Source: Microstegium vimineum (Eukaryota > Streptophyta > Magnoliopsida > Poales > Poaceae). Taken from it: DNA of 64,000 nt. Shown here piece after piece: positions 9,010 to 20,815 of the stretch. The stretch spans positions 23,638,171 to 23,702,170 of the forward strand of contig CM039128.1 in the NCBI GenBank assembly GCA_022036555.1, written 5' to 3'. The first letter of the stretch is position 1. The number at the start of each line of letters is the position of its first letter. The notes beneath the pieces were generated by a model. The model did not search any database, had not been told where the DNA came from, and saw nothing but the letters and a program-made list of their open reading frames with translations. The position numbers and the translations under genes were made by a program.

Positions 9010-12000
9010 ATGGCTCCCAGCAATCAACCATTTACTTTATGTTCAATTCTTGAGAAAGATAAGTTGAATGGAACAAACTATGCAGATTGGATCCGCAACC
9101 TGAGAATTGTTCTCAGGGATGAGAAAAAGGAAGATGTTCTAGACACCCCATTACTAGATGAGCCTGCTGATAATGCACCTGCTGCAGAGAAAACCGCTTA
9201 CAAGAAAGCATGTGATGCTGATCTTGAAGTGGGTTGCCTTATGCTCGCTTACATGGAGCCAGATGTCTAGATGCAATTTGATAATAATCATGCAGCATAC
9301 GATATGATCGTGGCGCTTAATGATATGTTTCAGACTCAAGCCAGGACTGAAAGGTTCAATGTTTCCAAGGCTTTTGTCGAAACCAAGCTCGCAGAAGGTG
9401 CAACAGTTGGCCCACATGTGATCAAGATGGTTGGTCACACTCAGAGATTGGAGAAGCTAGGCTTCCCAATGGGCCCAGAGTTGGCCACTGATTTCATACT
9501 TGCATCTCTTCCGCCTAGCTATGGGAACTTCATTTCGAACTACCATATGCATGGGGCGGATAAGGGCTTGAATGAATTGTGCGGCATGCTTAAAACAGCA
9601 GAAGCTGATATCAAGAAAGGTGCTGGCAGTAGCCATGTGATGGCAGTCCAAAACAAGCCTAACTTTAAGAAGAGGGCTTGGAAGAAGAAGAAGGCGATGG
9701 CTAAAGATCAGATCTCTAAGCCAAACCCTCCTCCTGTGCCCAAGGCTGTTGGACAAGCTACTCAAGCTAAATGCTTTCATTATAATAGGAAAGGTCACTG
9801 GAAAAGGAACTGCAAGTTGTACTTGGAATCCTTGAAGGATGGCGGTGGTAAAGGTACTCCCGCTGCTTGTACACTTGTTGTTTATGTTACAGACATTTTT
9901 CTCGCTGATTCTTATATTAATTCCTGGGTATTTGATACCGGATCGGTTGCTCATATTTGCAATATGATGCAGGGAATGATAAGAAGTAGAAGCGTGAAAA
10001 GAGGAGAAGTTGATTTCCGCGTGGGCAATAATGCAAGAGTTGCTGCGTTGAGCGTTGGGACGATGCAACTTCACCTCCCATCAGGATTTATTTTGGAATT
10101 AAATAATTTTTATTTTGTTCCTAGTTTAAGTTGAAACATTGTATCACCTTCATGTTTGATGAAGGATGGTTATTCATTTGCGAGTAAAGACAATGGTTGT
10201 GTGATCTCAAAGAATGACATGTTTGTGGCTTTTGCATCCATTGTGAATGGGTTGTTCATTTTAAATCTTGAGGATGCACCTATCCATAATATTAATGCTA
10301 AAAGGCCTCGGCTTAATGAGTTAAGTCCTACTTATATGTGGCATTGCCGTTTAGGTCATATAAGTGAGAATCGCATGAAGAGGCTCCATTCAGATGGGCT
10401 TCTAACTTCGTTTGATTTTGAATTATACGAGACATGTGAGGCTTGCCTATTGGGTAAGATGACCAAGTCGCCTTTCACAGGTTTTCCTGAGAGGGCGGCA
10501 GACTTATTGGAACTTGTACATACTGATGTATGTGGACCAATGAGTACGACAGCTAGAGGCGGATTTCAATACTTCATAACCTTCACTGATGATTTTAGTA
10601 GATATGGATATATATACTTAATGAAACATAAGTCTAAAACATTTGAAAAGTTCAAAGAATGTCAGAATGAAGTAGAGAATCAACGTGGCAAGAAAATTAA
10701 AGCCTTGCGATCTGATCGTGGAGGCGAATATTTGAGCCATGAGTTTAGCAATAATCTAAAGAGTTGTGGAATTGTTCCACAACTTACGCCACCTGGAACG
10801 CCTCAGAGAAATGGCATATCCGAGCGACGTAATCGGACTTTCTTGGACATGATTCGGTCTATGATGAGCCAGTCAAACCTACCACTCTCGTTTTGGGGAT
10901 ATGCTCTAGAAACAGCCGCTTTCACATTGAATAGGGTACCATCTAAGTCTGTAGTTAAGACACCATATGAGATATGGACTGGTAAGAGTCCCAGTTTGTC
11001 TTTTCTAAAGATTTGGGGTTGTGAAGTTTATGTCAAACGACTTATGTCGGATAAACTAACACCCAAGTCGGAAAAATGCTTTTTCGTGGGATATCCAAAG
11101 GAAACTTTAGGATATTATTTCTACAACCGATCAGAGGGAAAAGTGTTTGTTGCTCGGAACGGTGTCTTCTTAGAGAAAGAGTTTCTCAATAAAGAGAAGA
11201 GTGGACAAAAGGCGTATCTTGAAGAAGTTCAAGATGAGCCAATAGGGGATAACTCTATGAGTGATGCTAATGTAGCAGAACAAGTTGAGATACCTGTGGC
11301 AAGAGAAACACCACCACAACCACGAAGGTCGGCAAGAATCCATGAGGCTCGTAGGGAAGTGTTATTGTTAGACGATGACGAACCTGCGACTTACATGGAA
11401 GCAATGATGGACCTAGATTCCGAGGAATGACAAAGTGCCATGAGATCCGAGATAGATTCCATGGGAGACAATCAAGTTTGGAACTTGGTTGACCCGCCTG
11501 ATGGGGTTAAACCTATTAAGTGCAAATGGGTCTATAAAAAGAAAAAGGATATGGATGGAAACGTTCACGTTTATAAAGCTCAACTTGTTGCAAAGGGTTT
11601 TCGGCAAGTTCAAAGAGTTGACTACGACGAGACATTCTCGCCGATAGCGATGCTTAAATCTATCCGGATCATTCTAGCAATTGCTTCTTATTTCAATTAT
11701 GAGATTTGGCAGATGGATGTTAAAACAGCCTTTCTAAATGGAAATTTGGAAGAGGACGTGTATATGATACAGCCCGAAGGCTTTGTTGATCCTAAAAATG
11801 CTGGAAAAATATGCAAGCTAAAGAAATCCATTTATGGATTAAAGCAAGCTTCTCGGAGTTGGAATATTCGTTTTGATGAAGTGATCAAAGGGTTTGTCTT
11901 TCGTCAGAATGAAGAAGAACCTTGTGTTTACAAGAGGGAAAGTGGGAGCGTTGTTGTATTTCTAATCTTGTATGTGGATGACATACTATTGATTGGGAAT

Positions 12001-12954
12001 GACATTCCTATGTTGCAATCCGTAAAGACTTCACTGAATAATAGTTTTTCTATGAAGGATTTAGGAGAAGCAACATACATTTTGGGCATTAAGATCTATA
12101 GAGATAGATCAAAGAGGCTTATAGGATTAAGCCAAGATACATACATTGACAAGGTGTTGAAATGGTTCAACATGGAACAATCCAAGAGAGGGTTCTTGCC
12201 TATGTCACATGGTATGCGTTTTAGCGAGAAGCAGTGTCCTACGACAGCTGATGAGCAAAAGCGCATGAGTAAGGTTCCATATGCTTCGGTCGTTGGTTCC
12301 ATTATGTACACCATGATATGTACTCACCCAGATTTCTCATATGCTCTAAGTGTTGCGAGCAGGTACCAAGCTAATCCAGGTGAGAGTCACTGGACGCTTG
12401 TTAAAAACATCCTTAAGTACTTGAGAAGGACTAAAGATGTGTTCCTAATCTATGGAGTTGAGGAGGAGCTCATTGTAAATGGTTACACCGATGCCAGCTT
12501 CCAAACTGACGTGGATGATTCACAATCTCAATCAGGTTTTGTGTTCACAATAAATGGTGGTACTGTAAGCTGGAAGAGTTCCAAGTAGGAGACGGTAACC
12601 GATTCTACAACAGAAGCCGAGTACAATGCAACTTTTGCTGCTGCAAAGAAAGGTGTTTGGATGAGGACGTTTATCATCGAGCTTGGCGTGGTTCCAAATG
12701 TGTCTCGCCCATTAAATCTGTATTGTGATAACAATGGGGCAATAGCGCAGGCTAAGGAGCCTAGGAATCACCAAAAGAACAAACATGTACTACGGAAGTT
12801 TCATCCCATTCAAGAGTTCGTCGGTCGAGATGAGATCAAGATGTGCAAAATACATACGGATTTGAATGTTGCAGATCCTTTGACAAAGGCTCTTCCACAG
12901 CCTAATCATGAAGCGCACGTAAAAGCTATGGGTATTAGATATCTTCGAGATTAG
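9010..12954 (+). pseudogene. Angela-like gag-pol polyprotein, single frame with four stops
   Basis: One frame of 1,314 codons from the ATG at 9010 to the TAG at 12952-12954, with no frameshift. Domains: Copia gag (residues 1-250); CCHC knuckle at about 255, where the second Cys is Tyr (CFHYNRKGHWKRNC); protease with DTG at about 309; integrase HHCC zinc domain starting at His445; integrase core D506, D569, E605 (35 residues between the last two); RT with YVDD at 988-991; RNase H with TEAEY and the DNNGAIA block; tail MGIRYLRD. In-frame stops lie at 9268-9270, 10132-10134, 11428-11430 and 12586-12588 (residues 87, 375, 807, 1193). All are single C-to-T or G-to-A changes from Gln, Arg, Trp and Gln codons. 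The proteins would build particles, mature, reverse-transcribe and integrate the element; here the stops block this. Confidence 0.9.
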
Positions 12955-12958
12955 CTCT

Positions 12959-12974
12959 AGTGCAAGTGGGAGAC
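12959..12974 (+). other. Polypurine tract of the Angela-like element
   Basis: GTGCAAGTGGGAGAC directly precedes the TGTTGGG start of the 3' LTR; the same sequence precedes the LTR at 6652. This is the usual position and sequence of the BARE/Angela polypurine tract. Confidence 0.8.
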
Positions 12975-14281
12975 TGTTGGGAATATGCCCTAGAGGTAAT
13001 CATAGAGATGATTGTATTTCCTTGTGGTCCATGACATATTATGAGTTCAATGAATATCCATTAAAGACAACTTGTATCGATAAGCAATTATGTGAATTGT
13101 TTGTGAAACTCTTTTAATTGTATGGTTATTCTAAAGTTGTCCCTGATCGAAGTTGGACCAACACATGATTACTAGAATGTACTTGTATGTGAATTGTTTG
13201 TGAAACTCTTTTACTTGTATGGTTACTAGAATGTACATGAATATTGGATCAACACATTATTAGTTGATGACTATGTTTCACAAGTCATGGACATGGAGAT
13301 GTCGAACTAATAATGTGGGCAAATGTAGGACATGGTGTTGGACAGACTCGCATGAGATTGTCTCTATACACATCATGTATGTTATGTCCTTAGACCTGAG
13401 ATTGTCGTACGTACTCAAGATGTGAAACGACCTACCTTGGGACTACCAAACTCTACTCCGTGACTGGGTAGTTATAAAGGTGACTTTCGGGTTTGTCAGG
13501 AAACATGTTGTGAGACATAGTCAATCAAGATGGAATTTTCCACTCTCCATGAGAGAGAGATATCACTAGATCACTCAAATGATTAGATCATGAAATGCAT
13601 GGCCGTGCTTGGGTTAAGTGTTAACCCACGAGTTGGACCAAATATCATAAGGCAAAGGAATAAGATGTATATTGTATTGTGGTGGTTCATTTGATATGAT
13701 CGTAGTGTATGCATAGGAGTTGACACGCCTTGCTAGAGGCCGCTATCAACTATTGGTCGAGTAAGAGTACTTGGGCCATGTCTATGTGTGCGTGAACCCA
13801 TAGGGTCGCACGCTTAAGGGGCTGGAAGCCTAATTCGGGTTGGACCCGAATTAGACTAGGTTTAGGGTTGCTAATGGGCCTCCAACGCGGGAGCTTATTA
13901 GGACGCCTATATAAGCAAGGGGAGGCGCAAGGCGAGTTAGACTTACGTCCTTTGGCAGCCGCCGTCGCCCCCCCCACGCTCGCGCCTAGTACTCCTCACG
14001 GACCTAGCAGTCCAGAGGGGTGACGCTTCTTCCCTACACGTGTGGGATTCCTCGAAGGTGCTGCAACTGGCGCACAAGGACGAACCGCGAGAAGGAGACG
14101 TTGAGACGGACGACCTCGCAACTGCACGACACTGCTGCGACGCGCATGGCTACATCAAGTCGCTTCCGCTGCACCTGCGCGTCTAGTGGTAACCCTGTGA
14201 TCTATAACTAGCACTAGTTCCTGGTTTATGGGGTAGAAAATTTTTGTTTTCTAGCTAGCGTAGCAACCTCATAACCCTACA
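12975..14281 (+). repeat. Angela-like 3' LTR
   Basis: 1,307 bases from TGTTGGGAATATG to CCCTACA. It keeps a block (about 13470-13743, with the GTTATAAAGGTGACTTTCGG region) that is deleted in the 5' copy, so it is closer to the ancestral length. It also has a 38-base direct duplication (13091-13128 and 13188-13225). TATA at about 13907-13916. Followed by the GTTCT duplication. Confidence 0.85.
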
Positions 14282-14286
14282 GTTCT
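14282..14286. repeat. Target-site duplication of the Angela-like element, right copy (GTTCT)
   Basis: Matches 6529-6533; see the left copy. Confidence 0.85.
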
Positions 14287-14490
14287 TGCCTCTTTTCCCT
14301 AGTGGTTGAGAACCTGTGTTTTGGGGTTTCTGGTGTTTTTCCTCCACTGCCAGTGAGCTCTCATTTCTCCGTTTTCGTCTGAGCACCGAGCAACTGGGTT
14401 TGGTTTTTGGAAAGAGTGGCCCAAACATTTTGAGAGAAATTTGAGGCTCCCATTCACCCCCCCCCTCTGGTCGCCATTCTCGGTCCTTCA
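14287..14490 (+). repeat. Sirevirus B 3' LTR, second part
   Basis: Continues the LTR interrupted at 6533. It ends CGGTCCTTCA, the same end as the minus-strand LTR at 58514 and (noisily) the LTR ends at 30837 and 45325. It is followed by the GAAGG duplication. Confidence 0.85.
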
Positions 14491-16037
14491 GAAGGGACTC
14501 AATCCATGAAAGGGTGACAAGGCATACATCATAAAAGAGAAGTTTGCTAGCTTCAAGATGAAGGAAGATGAAAATGTGCCAGAAATGTTCAATAGGCTTG
14601 AGGTTCCTGTCAATGACCTCAAGTCACTTGGAGATAAGGTGGAAGACAAGGATTTCTCATTCAAATTTTTGAGAAACCTTCCCTCAAGATTTGGCATGTT
14701 GGTCACTCTATTGGTGAGAAGTGGATTGGACACAATGACACCAAACCAAGTTCTTGGTGTGGTGATAACCGATGACACCTATAGAGATGACAAGGAGAAG
14801 ATGGAAGAGAATAAGGAGAATAAAGATGAAGAATGATGAATCAAGCCATGATGAAGGCTCAAGCTATAGTGATGAAGATGAAGAAGAGATGGCTCTATTT
14901 GTCAAAAGATTTGGCAAGTTCATGAAGAAGAAAGGATATAGAGCAAGAAGGAAGAAGAACACCTTCAAGAACAATGAGAAATATAGAAGTTGCTTCAAGT
15001 GCAATAGCAAGGATCATCTCATTGTGTATTGCCCTCATCATAGTGACAATGAAGATGTGAAGAAAAGCAACAAGAAAGACAAGAAAGAGAGCAAGATGAC
15101 CTTCAAGAAGAAGAACAAGGGAGTCTCATATGTTTTCACTTGGGATAGTGATGCTTCCACAAGTGATGATGATTCAAGTGATGATGAGAAGAGATCAAGC
15201 AAGAAGAAGGCTCTTGCAAGCATTACTATGAAGGACAAGATCTCTCTCTTTGACACTCGATCAACATGCTTCATGGCTATGTCCACTAAGGTACAATCCG
15301 ATGATGAGTGTGATTCTAGTGATGATGATGATGATGAACCCACTAAAGATGAACTAATTGATATGTTGGAGGATGGTTGGACTCACTTTGACATCAAGAG
15401 AAAGGAGTGCAAAGCATTGCAGAAAGAGCTTCAAGCTCTCAACCAATTCTTTGATGAGCTCAATCTTTCTCATGAGAGGCTAAAGGTAGCCCATGAGAAG
15501 CTTGGCAAAGCTCACACTAAGCTTGAAAAGGCTCACTCATCTCTTGTTGAGTAAAAGGAGAAGGAACATGTTCCAACATGTGACATGAAATCAACTTGTG
15601 ACATAATAAATGAATCATTCTATGAACCCATCATCATCACTCCAACTAACCATTCTTGTAGCACTTCTAACTCTACATCTTCTACTAGTGATGGTTTCAC
15701 TTGTGATGCCTCACTAATGGTTGAGAATCAGACCCTTAAGAAGGAGGTTGGCAAGCTTACTCTAGCCTTAGGCAATGCCTATGGTGGAGACGTCTGTTTG
15801 CTTAAGTGCTTGGGTAGCCAAAGGTTCTCCCTTTGCAAAGTGGGATTGGGCTATACCCCCAAGAAAGCCAAGGCGGCCTTTGCAACTCCAAAGCCTCGCT
15901 TTGTGAAGATCAATGGTCGGTATTGCACAAGTTGCAAGAAAGTAGGACATGATGAGCAGTATTGCAAACTAAATCAATGCAAGATAAAATTTACAAGTGC
16001 ATCTATTCGCTTTGATTCTAATTATGAGCTTACCAAG
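14491..16037 (+). pseudogene. Copia gag, central and C-terminal part (element A)
   Basis: Resumes the gag of 807-1036 in register after the GAAGG duplication. In order: a gag capsid-like segment (14497-14830, with EDENVPEMFNRLE and FKFLRNLP), a Lys/Glu/Asp-rich linker, a CCHC knuckle (CFKCNSKDHLIVYC, near 14993), acidic Ser/Asp runs, a coiled-coil of LSHERLKVAHEKLGKAHTKL type (15420-15550), and a second CCHC knuckle (CTSCKKVGHDEQYC, near 15925). Lesions: a one-base frameshift near 14830 and a TAA at 15552-15554 where relatives have Gln. It ends at the Gypsy insertion at about 16038. Two knuckles separated by a coiled coil suit a long Sirevirus-type gag. Protease, integrase and RT of A are not seen in the window. 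Confidence 0.75.
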
Positions 16038-17085
16038 TGATGTGAACTAGGGTTCCTGATCTTCCGTCAGTTCAAGATAATTATCGATTTGGTCGGAGAT
16101 AAACACACCGATCCGGCTTCAGATCACAAAGACCGAACCCTGCAATCTTAGCACCACATCTCCTCTGGTTATCAACCGTGTCACAAACCAGTTGACCTCG
16201 CCAAGAAGGCTAATCCCTGCTGCGAATCGAAGAACACAAGCAAGAACAAGATAAAAAGCAACTCAAATGAAGTGACAATTGCGGATATATGACTAAGATC
16301 ATGAATTGGGGTCTCACAAAACGATGAAACGGCAAAACTGTTCTTAACAAAATAATCTAAGCAAAACTCAAACCCTAACGTAGGCGGCGGCGGCTGGTTA
16401 TATGGTCTAAGAGGTGTCCTAGGACACCCACTCACGTCCCTAAGGTGGGCCAACTTGTTACAAAGCCCAACGGCCCAAAAGACGACGACACAGCGTCTAG
16501 ATAGATTCTGGATGAAACCAATTGGGTTGGTTTCCTTATCCAATTATCTTTCCATCCATATGTGTTTCATCGAAAACGGAGTCCGTATGCGACCTGTGCA
16601 TCCGTTTTACTCTTTGCTGGTCCTGGACTTCGAAACAGACTCGAAGTCAAATTGTATTGGGCCTCCAACTTGGGTTGGACGACCTTGCTGCCCTCCTAAG
16701 GTGGTAGCCAAGGAGGAGGACGTCTTAGACCATCTTTGGGCTGTTCCCCACATGTTTGGGACGTGGCCCTACTTGGGCCAGGGTCCTAAGGTTGCATCAC
16801 AAGCCCAAGACGATGTCGTAGCATCCCGCAGAAATAATAGATGGGGGTCGTGATGATTTGAAGACCTTGCCGACGTGATATTGAGATGAGACCCGATATA
16901 TTTGAAAGCTTTCCATAATGTCCTCATTGACCTAAATCGCACTCCAGATGGATGAGTTATGGCCTTTCCAATGAAGCGTTGTTGGGCTGCCAACAAACCA
17001 AATGTTGAACTTTGAAGACCTTGCGCATGGAGACATGTTTGTATCTACAACCAAATATATTAAAATATACATGTGGAACCAAGTG
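16038..17085 (-). repeat. Element C 3' LTR (left copy)
   Basis: TGATGTGAACTAGGG start. Matches the copy at 19711-20815 over its length with roughly one mismatch per ten bases, and lacks about 48 bases that the right copy has near 20185-20232. The exact right boundary (17081-17089) is uncertain. Confidence 0.75.
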
Positions 17086-17089
17086 AGTT

Positions 17090-17807
17090 ATACCAAAAAC
17101 CATTGTGTAAATGTAGGAATAAGCTCACCTTGTAATCTATGATTGTGGTTGTATCCGAAGGTGTTATGTCCTCATCATTCTTCTCTTCTTGACAACAAAC
17201 CGTCCTCGGTTTGAGCGTAGCTGGAGGACATGTTGTAGGTAGTAGCCAACATTGCTCCCCTTCTTGAAATCTAACCTGTTTCTTAATAACAAAACTTGGG
17301 GATCTCGACATGGTATGGTTATAGAGATTGCAGCCCTCTAATGGATCATAATTTTGCACAATAAAAGAAGATTTCAGATTTGAACAAATATAGACACGAT
17401 GCACCATATACTCCCTTCATAATTATATTTGCCAATAAAGTGATATGTACATTTAGACAACCATGGCAATTCAGCATATGTAAATTTATCTTTCAAACTA
17501 CTTAGAGCACATAAAGTATCAAAATCAATGTAACCCAACGTATTTAAAGAAGACAATAATTTTAGTTCATCTTTTTCAGTTGTAATTGGATGTAAATTTT
17601 TAATTTAAGAAACATTACTTGTTTCCTAGATAGAACTACCATTAATCATAGCACTATCACACAACTCTTTTTTATCGCAAAGAACAGTAGAATCATTATC
17701 ATGTGACAAAGGTAAATCAATAGAAGGTTCTACTATCGCATTGCATCATTGGGGAATAAATTCAACACATCAATAGAGCTCTTACCAGAGTCAATTACAT
17801 GTTCTAT
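17090..17807 (-). other. Element C interior downstream of the protease region
   Basis: Low-complexity AT-rich sequence with no convincing pol. At 17160-17190 (minus strand) it keeps a QEEKNDEDITPSDTT-like acidic tail similar to the polyprotein C-terminus of related Gypsy elements. This suggests that the integrase end was retained while the catalytic domains were lost. Confidence 0.5.
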
Positions 17808-18601
17808 CTATGTCACGTTGTCCTCTTGCTTGGATATATGCTGCAAAATATTAGTACCGACAAGAGGCAAAACAATGTATTTATTATCTAACAATTCAGA
17901 TTTAGATGAAGGAAATACGACTTCTAAAATAGTCCATTCTTTTCTAAAAGGCTCATTCTTTCTTTTCTCTACTCTCATAAGATCTTCAAAAATTTCAGCA
18001 GCAGTCATAGGTACTACAGTAAAATTTGTATCATTGTATTTGAAGCAATATTGATTAGTAATAATGTTGTGCACCGCATTAATTTTAGATATCCAAGGTT
18101 TGCCTAACAATAAATGACATGCTTGCATAGGTACTATGTCAAATTCTGCACTATCCTTATAAGAACCAATAGAAAACTCAATGCGTGCAATTTCAGTTAC
18201 CTTTATCTTATCCAAGAATTTACACATTGGATGTAGTATGGATGTGGATGTGGCTTTGTGGTCAGACCAAGCTTCTCAACCAACTCTAAACTTGCAAGGT
18301 TGTTGTAGGTCTCGCCATCAATCATAACACGAGAATGTCGTTCCTTCACAACAAAGTATATTTGGAACAAGTTGTTCAACTGGTTTTGCTCCGCCTTTTC
18401 CATTTGAGAGCTGAGCACTCGTTGTGCAAGCTCCATAGTACATGCGAGAGGTGGCGATGACGATGTCGTTGTAGCAATAGAGGAGGCTGCACTACCCACT
18501 TTTGTAATTGTTTCATCCAACTTTGTAGAGAGTCGGTCCATGAAATCCTGCAATCCATCCTTAAAAAGAATCTTGTTGTTTGACATTGTTAGAAAATCCA
18601 A
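17808..18601 (-). pseudogene. Element C truncated gag-protease frame
   Basis: Reads on the minus strand from 18601. The N-terminus (LQDFMDRLSTKLDETITKV, a helical segment) joins almost directly to the segment that in autonomous relatives lies after the zinc knuckle (RVLSSQMEKAEQNQ), followed by the aspartic-protease region: IDGETYNNLASLELVEKLGL, TKPHPHPYYIQ, FSIGSY, VPMQACHLLLGKPW. The whole retrotransposon gag domain and CCHC knuckle are missing. A one-base frameshift near 18205-18227 splits the frame. The second part ends with TAA near 17808. Gly-Glu replaces the usual Gly-Gly after the catalytic Asp. Confidence 0.7.
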
Positions 18602-19710
18602 ATAAATTCCCTAACAGCTATTGATGGCTCAGTGGAATCACACCCTCACACACCTTACCAAATTCTTACAAGTGTTCTTACCGACGCAAAGTAGTGGACG
18701 ATACAACCGGCGGCCGAATGTGATACATGTGAGAGCGTGGAACCAAGATTGCAAGGGTCTTTTCTGTACTGATCGGAAGTATATATGTGGAGCTTAGGAA
18801 GGCACACAAAGAGAATATATATATGTATGTGGCACACAAGTCAGTAATAGATAGCAATATTGAATAAATGTCCAGAGCACTTGTCCTAGTTGCTGGTCTA
18901 TATGTGTTCCTAGCACCAATTGTGGCAAACAAGGAAGTGAAACAATGATGAACGGAAACAAATATGAAATATAGCAATGGATATGAACAAGGCAAAAATA
19001 GACCACAAATTATAGAGCTACTGGATGTTTCTTATGTGCTCCTTTTCTCTCTTTTTGTTACTATTTTTTCTTCCTTTTTTGTCTATTTTTTCTTCCTTTT
19101 TTTGTCTATTTTTTCTCTTGCTATTTTATATTTTTTGTCAGCAAGGGCCACACAAGAACAAACCACAAAAATATTGAGTTCAAAAGTGTAAAAGATGTGG
19201 CCTATGGACAATCAAGACTGTGCTCTAAAAAGCATACCAAAACTTGTGGGCCTCAAAACTCAATGTTTTTGATCGAATTTCGCAATTCTAATATTTGCGA
19301 ACCTAGCTATGCTATGATGAAACAGATCCAAAATTATTTGGCGTTCTCCGTGGAAAAAAAATTCGTCCCGTTTCGAGTTTGGACGCAAAAGTTATGACTG
19401 TTTTATGGAAGACAATCCGAATCAGGGTTTATGTGGACACAAGATGCACACATGGATATACGAGATGACGAAGGATAAGGGGATCAACACAAACGAACAA
19501 AGAACACGATCTAAACCAGCAACACGACATTGGCCTAGGACACAAACTCAACACTATGGACTCTAAAACTGAATTATGCAAAGGCTATAGCGCGAAAGGG
19601 TTGTAGGATAGGAAAACGATATAACAGTGTACTATGGGACAGAGGTGAAAACACTCGAAATTAAGGGTAGATATGAACTTGGCGGTATACCTAAAGCATT
19701 GATTACCACT
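18602..19710 (-). other. Element C leader and PBS region
   Basis: Noncoding. Directly next to the right LTR, the minus strand reads AGTGGTAATCAATGC (19696-19710), a degenerate Met-type PBS with one extra A. It also contains a pyrimidine-rich tract on the plus strand (19040-19135), which is a purine tract in the element sense. Equivalent tracts occur in elements D and E. Confidence 0.6.
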
Positions 19711-20815
19711 TGATGTCAACTAGATTCCCGATCTTCCGTCAGTTGAAGATAACTATCGATTTGGTCGGACAGAGACACCTCGATCCGGCTTCAGATCACA
19801 AAGACCAAACCCTGCAATCTTAACACCACGTCTCCTCTGGTTATCAACCGTGTCACAATCCGGTTGACATCGCTAAGAAGGCTAATCCCTGCTGCAAATC
19901 GAAGAACACAAGCAACAACAAGATAAAAAGCAACTCAAATGAAGTGACAATTGTGGATATATGATTAAGATCATGAGTTGGGGTCTCACAAACTGATGAA
20001 ACGGCGAAACTGTTCTTAACAGAATAATCTAAGCAAAACCCAAACCCTAACGTAGGCAGCGGCGGCTGGTTATATGGTCTAAGAGGCGTCCTAGGACAGC
20101 CACTCACGTCCCTAAGGTGGGCCAACTTGTTACAAAGCCTAACGGCCCAAAAGACGACGACGCAGCGTCTGGACAGATTCTGGACGTCAAATTGTTTCGA
20201 TAATTCCCGTTGACTCTGAAGGAATTTTGACACGAAACCAATTGGGTTGGTTTCCTTATCCAATTATCTTTCCATCCATGTCTTTCATCGAAAACGGAGT
20301 CTGTATGCGACCTGTGCATCCGTTTTACTCCTTATTGGTCCTGGACTCCGAAACACACTTGAAATCGAATTGTATTGGGCCTCCAACTTGGGTTGGACGA
20401 CCTTGCTGCCCTCCTAATGTGGTGGCCAAGGAGGAGGACATCGTAGACCATCTTTGGGCTGTTCCTCACATGTTTGGGACGTGGTCCTACTTGGGCCAGG
20501 GTGCCAAGGTTGCATCACAAGCCCAAGACGACGTCGTAGCACCCCGCAGAAATAATAGCTGAGTGTCGTGATGATTTGAAGACCTTGCCGATGTGATATT
20601 GAGATGGGACCAGATCTATTTGAAATCTTATCAAATAAGCTTTCCATCATGACCTCATTTACCTCAATCACACTCCGTATGGATGAGTTATGGCCTTCCC
20701 AATGAAGCGTTGTTGGGCTGCCAACGAACCGAATGTTGAACTTTGAAGACCTTGCACATTGAGACATGTTTGTATCTACAACCAAATGTTGACATATACA
20801 TGTGGAACCAAGTGA
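19711..20815 (-). repeat. Element C 5' LTR (right copy)
   Basis: Starts TGATGTCAACTAG on the plus strand and ends near 20810-20818, where similarity to the left copy is lost. See element C for the ambiguous target-site duplication. Confidence 0.75.

Larger units (their letters stand above)
6534..14281 (+). mobile_element. Angela/BARE-like Ty1/Copia retrotransposon with an extra LTR stub
   Basis: A nearly complete Copia element. In order: a 51-base LTR stub (6534-6584), a 67-base stub of the internal 3' end (6585-6651), a full LTR (6652-7661), PBS, leader, a single-frame gag-pol (9010-12954), polypurine tract, and a 3' LTR (12975-14281). The LTRs start TGTTGGGAATATGCCCTAG, which closely resembles the Angela/BARE LTR start of other grasses, and end CCCTACA. 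The whole unit sits in one GTTCT duplication inside the 3' LTR of Sirevirus B, so it is younger than B. Four nonsense codons make it non-autonomous today. Confidence 0.85.
16038..20815 (-). mobile_element. Element C: internally deleted, non-autonomous Ty3/Gypsy retrotransposon
   Basis: Two direct repeats of about 1.05-1.1 kb flank a 2.6-kb interior. Orientation is minus: the PBS lies beside the right LTR and the gag/protease frame reads leftwards. The interior holds only a gag N-terminus fused to the protease region; RT, RNase H and integrase are absent. It would depend on an autonomous relative such as element D for enzymes. A duplication is ambiguous: AGTGA at 16036-16040 and 20811-20815 fits if the LTR runs 16041-17081 and 19714-20810, but the same bases also occur next to the left LTR inside the element. 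Confidence 0.75.

Noticed and set aside
9457..10074. Minus-strand 205-codon ORF opposite the Angela gag
   Set aside because: It is the shadow of a long real frame on the plus strand. Codon use and homology both support the plus strand.
16036..16040. AGTGA as a firm target-site duplication of element C
   Set aside because: AGTGAGTT also follows the left LTR inside the element, and the LTR start is ambiguous between 16038 and 16041, so the match may be LTR sequence.
18964..19191. Hydrophobic 75-residue ORF resembling a membrane protein
   Set aside because: It is the translation of a T/C-rich leader tract of element C.
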